Part shown: positions 62,743 through 64,000 of the stretch, piece by piece
Numbering within the stretch: position 1 is the stretch's first letter
How the letters are laid out: every line of letters begins with the position of its first letter
NCBI GenBank assembly: GCA_000381605.1
Contig: KB906755.1
Span: forward strand, 1,100,828-1,164,827
From: Acidobacteriaceae bacterium KBS 89
GTDB taxonomy: Bacteria; Acidobacteriota; Terriglobia; Terriglobales; Acidobacteriaceae
Reading direction: 5' to 3'
Length of the DNA stretch: 64,000 nucleotides
Position numbers and translations under genes: made by a program
The notes under the pieces: generated by a model
Databases searched by the model: none
The model's input: only the letters and a program-made list of their open reading frames with translations
Told to the model about the DNA's origin: nothing

Positions 62743-63216
62743 ATGAAGATTGATGAAACGATTCAGGCGGACATTGCGATCGCGATGAAGGATCGCGATG
62801 AGCATAGGTTGACGACACTGCGGATGATCAAGTTGGCCTTGCAGAACAAAGTGATCGAAAAGCGCGAGGAGTTGACGGATGCGGAAGAGACGCAGATTCT
62901 GACGGCGCTGATCAAGCAGCGGAGAGAGTTGGTAGAGGCGTTTACGAAGGGCGGCAGACCGGAACTGGCGGAGAACGAGCGCCTGGAGATCGAAATAATT
63001 GAGGCTTATGTTCCGCAGGCATCGGGTGAGGAGGATATCCGCAAGCTGGTGCATGGGGCGATGGCGCATCTGCAGAAGGATGCTGGTGGGGTGAGGCCGG
63101 GGCCGAGGGATTTGGAGACCGCAGTGCAGGTGGCTGAACAGTGGATTCGGGCTGCCGGCTTACGGGCCGATCGGAAGATGGTGAGTGAGATTGTGAAGTC
63201 GGAACTGTCGAAGTAG
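62743..63216 (+). CDS. GatB/YqeY domain protein
   Basis: The 157-residue product lies behind an AAGGA site. KIDETIQADIAIAMKDRDEH, RLTTLRMIKLALQNKVIEKR and LTDAEETQILTALIKQRREL form the helical first half of YqeY proteins, and LEIEIIEAYVPQASGEEDIR, with IVKSELSK at the end, the second. YqeY resembles the tail domain of GatB, which binds tRNA in the amidotransferase; the free-standing protein has no settled role. It follows the integrase relic and precedes the oleate hydratase by 35 bases, so the two may share a message. Confidence 0.92.
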   Translation: MKIDETIQADIAIAMKDRDEHRLTTLRMIKLALQNKVIEKREELTDAEETQILTALIKQRRELVEAFTKGGRPELAENERLEIEIIEAYVPQASGEEDIRKLVHGAMAHLQKDAGGVRPGPRDLETAVQVAEQWIRAAGLRADRKMVSEIVKSELSK

Positions 63217-63251
63217 CAGCGACGCGGTAAGCAGAAAGAAGGGTAGAATCC

Positions 63252-64000
63252 ATGCCTGCAAGGCGGTCTGATACGAACGCAAAGGTTTACTTAGTTGGAG
63301 GTGGAATCGCCTCGCTCGCGGCAGCGGCCTTTTTTATTCGCGATGGAAACATTCCCGGCCACAACATCACGATCCTTGAGGAGTCACGAAAAATCGGTGG
63401 CAGCCTCGATGCAGGCGGGAATCCTGTAGATGGCTATATCATGCGCGGTGGTCGAATGCTTGAGAGCAAATATCTCTGCACCTATGACCTCTTTTCCTCG
63501 ATTCCGACCCTCGATAGGAGCAAGACAGTCACCCAGGAGATCTTTGAGTTGAATAAGTTGATGAAAACCTCGTCCAAATCCCGTCTCGTTCGGGGTGGAC
63601 AAAGAATCAACGCTCCCAGGTTTGGTCTTAGCGAAAGGCACATCCTGACCATCGAACGCCTGAGAGTTGAGCCGGAGTCGATACTTGGGCGAAGCAGCAT
63701 TTCAGATCAGTTCGAACCGTCGTTCTTTGAGACGGACTTCTGGGCTATGTGGTGCACGACGTTTGCTTTCCAACCGTGGCATAGTGCGGTGGAGCTTAAG
63801 CGTTATCTGGCGCGCTTCGTCCACATGGTTTCAGGCTTCAACACGCTCAGCGGAATCCTGCGAACCGTCTACAATCAGTACGACTCGATGGTGCGACCGC
63901 TGCAGAAATGGCTGGAAGAGCACGGTGTGAAGTCTGAGTTTAATGCCAGCGTCACCAATCTCGGCTTCTGCCATGATGCTGAGGGCTTTACTGTGGACCG
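63252..64000 (+). CDS. ohyA: Oleate hydratase, N-terminal part (3' end outside window)
   Basis: The frame is open to the window edge, giving about 249 residues of a protein normally near 550-600. VYLVGGGIASLAAAAFFIRD is the FAD-binding motif, followed by ILEESRKIGGSLDAGG and GYIMRGGRMLESKYLCTYDL, all typical of oleate hydratase (the former myosin-cross-reactive antigen). FFETDFWAMWCTTFAFQPWH and SAVELKRYLARFVHM belong to the conserved fatty-acid side. The enzyme adds water to the cis-9 double bond of oleate to give 10-hydroxystearate and uses FAD structurally. It is cytoplasmic or membrane-associated. The ATG at 63252 has AAGGGTAG upstream. Confidence 0.93.
   Translation, partial: MPARRSDTNAKVYLVGGGIASLAAAAFFIRDGNIPGHNITILEESRKIGGSLDAGGNPVDGYIMRGGRMLESKYLCTYDLFSSIPTLDRSKTVTQEIFELNKLMKTSSKSRLVRGGQRINAPRFGLSERHILTIERLRVEPESILGRSSISDQFEPSFFETDFWAMWCTTFAFQPWHSAVELKRYLARFVHMVSGFNTLSGILRTVYNQYDSMVRPLQKWLEEHGVKSEFNASVTNLGFCHDAEGFTVD

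Noticed and set aside
62527..63069. 180-residue minus-strand frame across the integrase relic and GatB/YqeY gene
   Set aside because: It is antisense to a clear GatB/YqeY gene, Arg/Leu-rich, and has no similarity or ribosome-binding site.

Overview
The window looks like chromosomal DNA of an acidobacterium of the class Terriglobia (the Granulicella / Terriglobus / Edaphobacter neighbourhood). The main reasons are five very large outer-membrane receptors of the Oar-like type (signal peptide, carboxypeptidase-regulatory-like domain, TonB-type beta-barrel ending in Phe), a TPR plus CRTAC1 (VCBS/ASPIC) pair, a winged-helix/TPR regulator, Kelch proteins with acidobacterial Ig-like leaders, and many secreted glycan and peptide hydrolases. 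Base composition is moderately GC-rich. The genus assignment is inference. I found no rRNA, tRNA or CRISPR array.

Layout. 1-7.7 kb (+): end of a receptor, an M28 peptidase, a Tat-exported amine oxidase, a GH30 relic and a tandem pectate-lyase-like/beta-propeller protein. 7.75-18.7 kb (-): CRTAC1 and TPR proteins, a receptor with a strong intrinsic terminator, then an alpha-galactosidase-like hydrolase, a sugar nucleotidyltransferase and an anomeric sugar kinase (probable glycan salvage operon). 18.9-28.2 kb: M28 peptidase, GH35-like enzyme, a transglutaminase-like protein divergent from a zinc peptidase/ATP-grasp pair, an orphan small protein and a patatin. 28.9-44.4 kb: receptor plus secreted toroid protein, DUF1272 protein, a second copy of the M28 peptidase, a winged-helix/TPR regulator divergent from a secreted protein, a Kelch lipoprotein and a receptor.

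44.8-49.8 kb (-) holds a signalling unit: lipoprotein solute-binding protein, membrane-bound sigma-54 activator, STAS protein and LuxR-type response regulator, with no transporter permease. 50.2-55.9 kb (+) is a redox/small-molecule island (aldo/keto reductase, DJ-1/PfpI, GlcG-like, SDR, muconolactone isomerase-like, metallo-beta-lactamase fold) in which the first and last genes are broken. 56.1-62 kb has a fifth receptor divergent from a KdpD-like histidine kinase and its response regulator, which also carries a frameshift. Just behind it, in what looks like empty DNA, is a decayed tyrosine integrase. The window ends with a GatB/YqeY protein and the first third of an oleate hydratase.

The recurring theme is import across the outer membrane by TonB-type receptors coupled to secreted peptidases or glycan-active enzymes. 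The most interesting uncharacterised units are the SBP/sigma-54 activator/STAS/response-regulator operon, the zinc peptidase/ATP-grasp/transglutaminase-like locus, and the hydrolase/nucleotidyltransferase/kinase operon. Three single-base frameshifts in homopolymer runs within 10 kb need to be separated from sequencing error before any of those genes is called dead.
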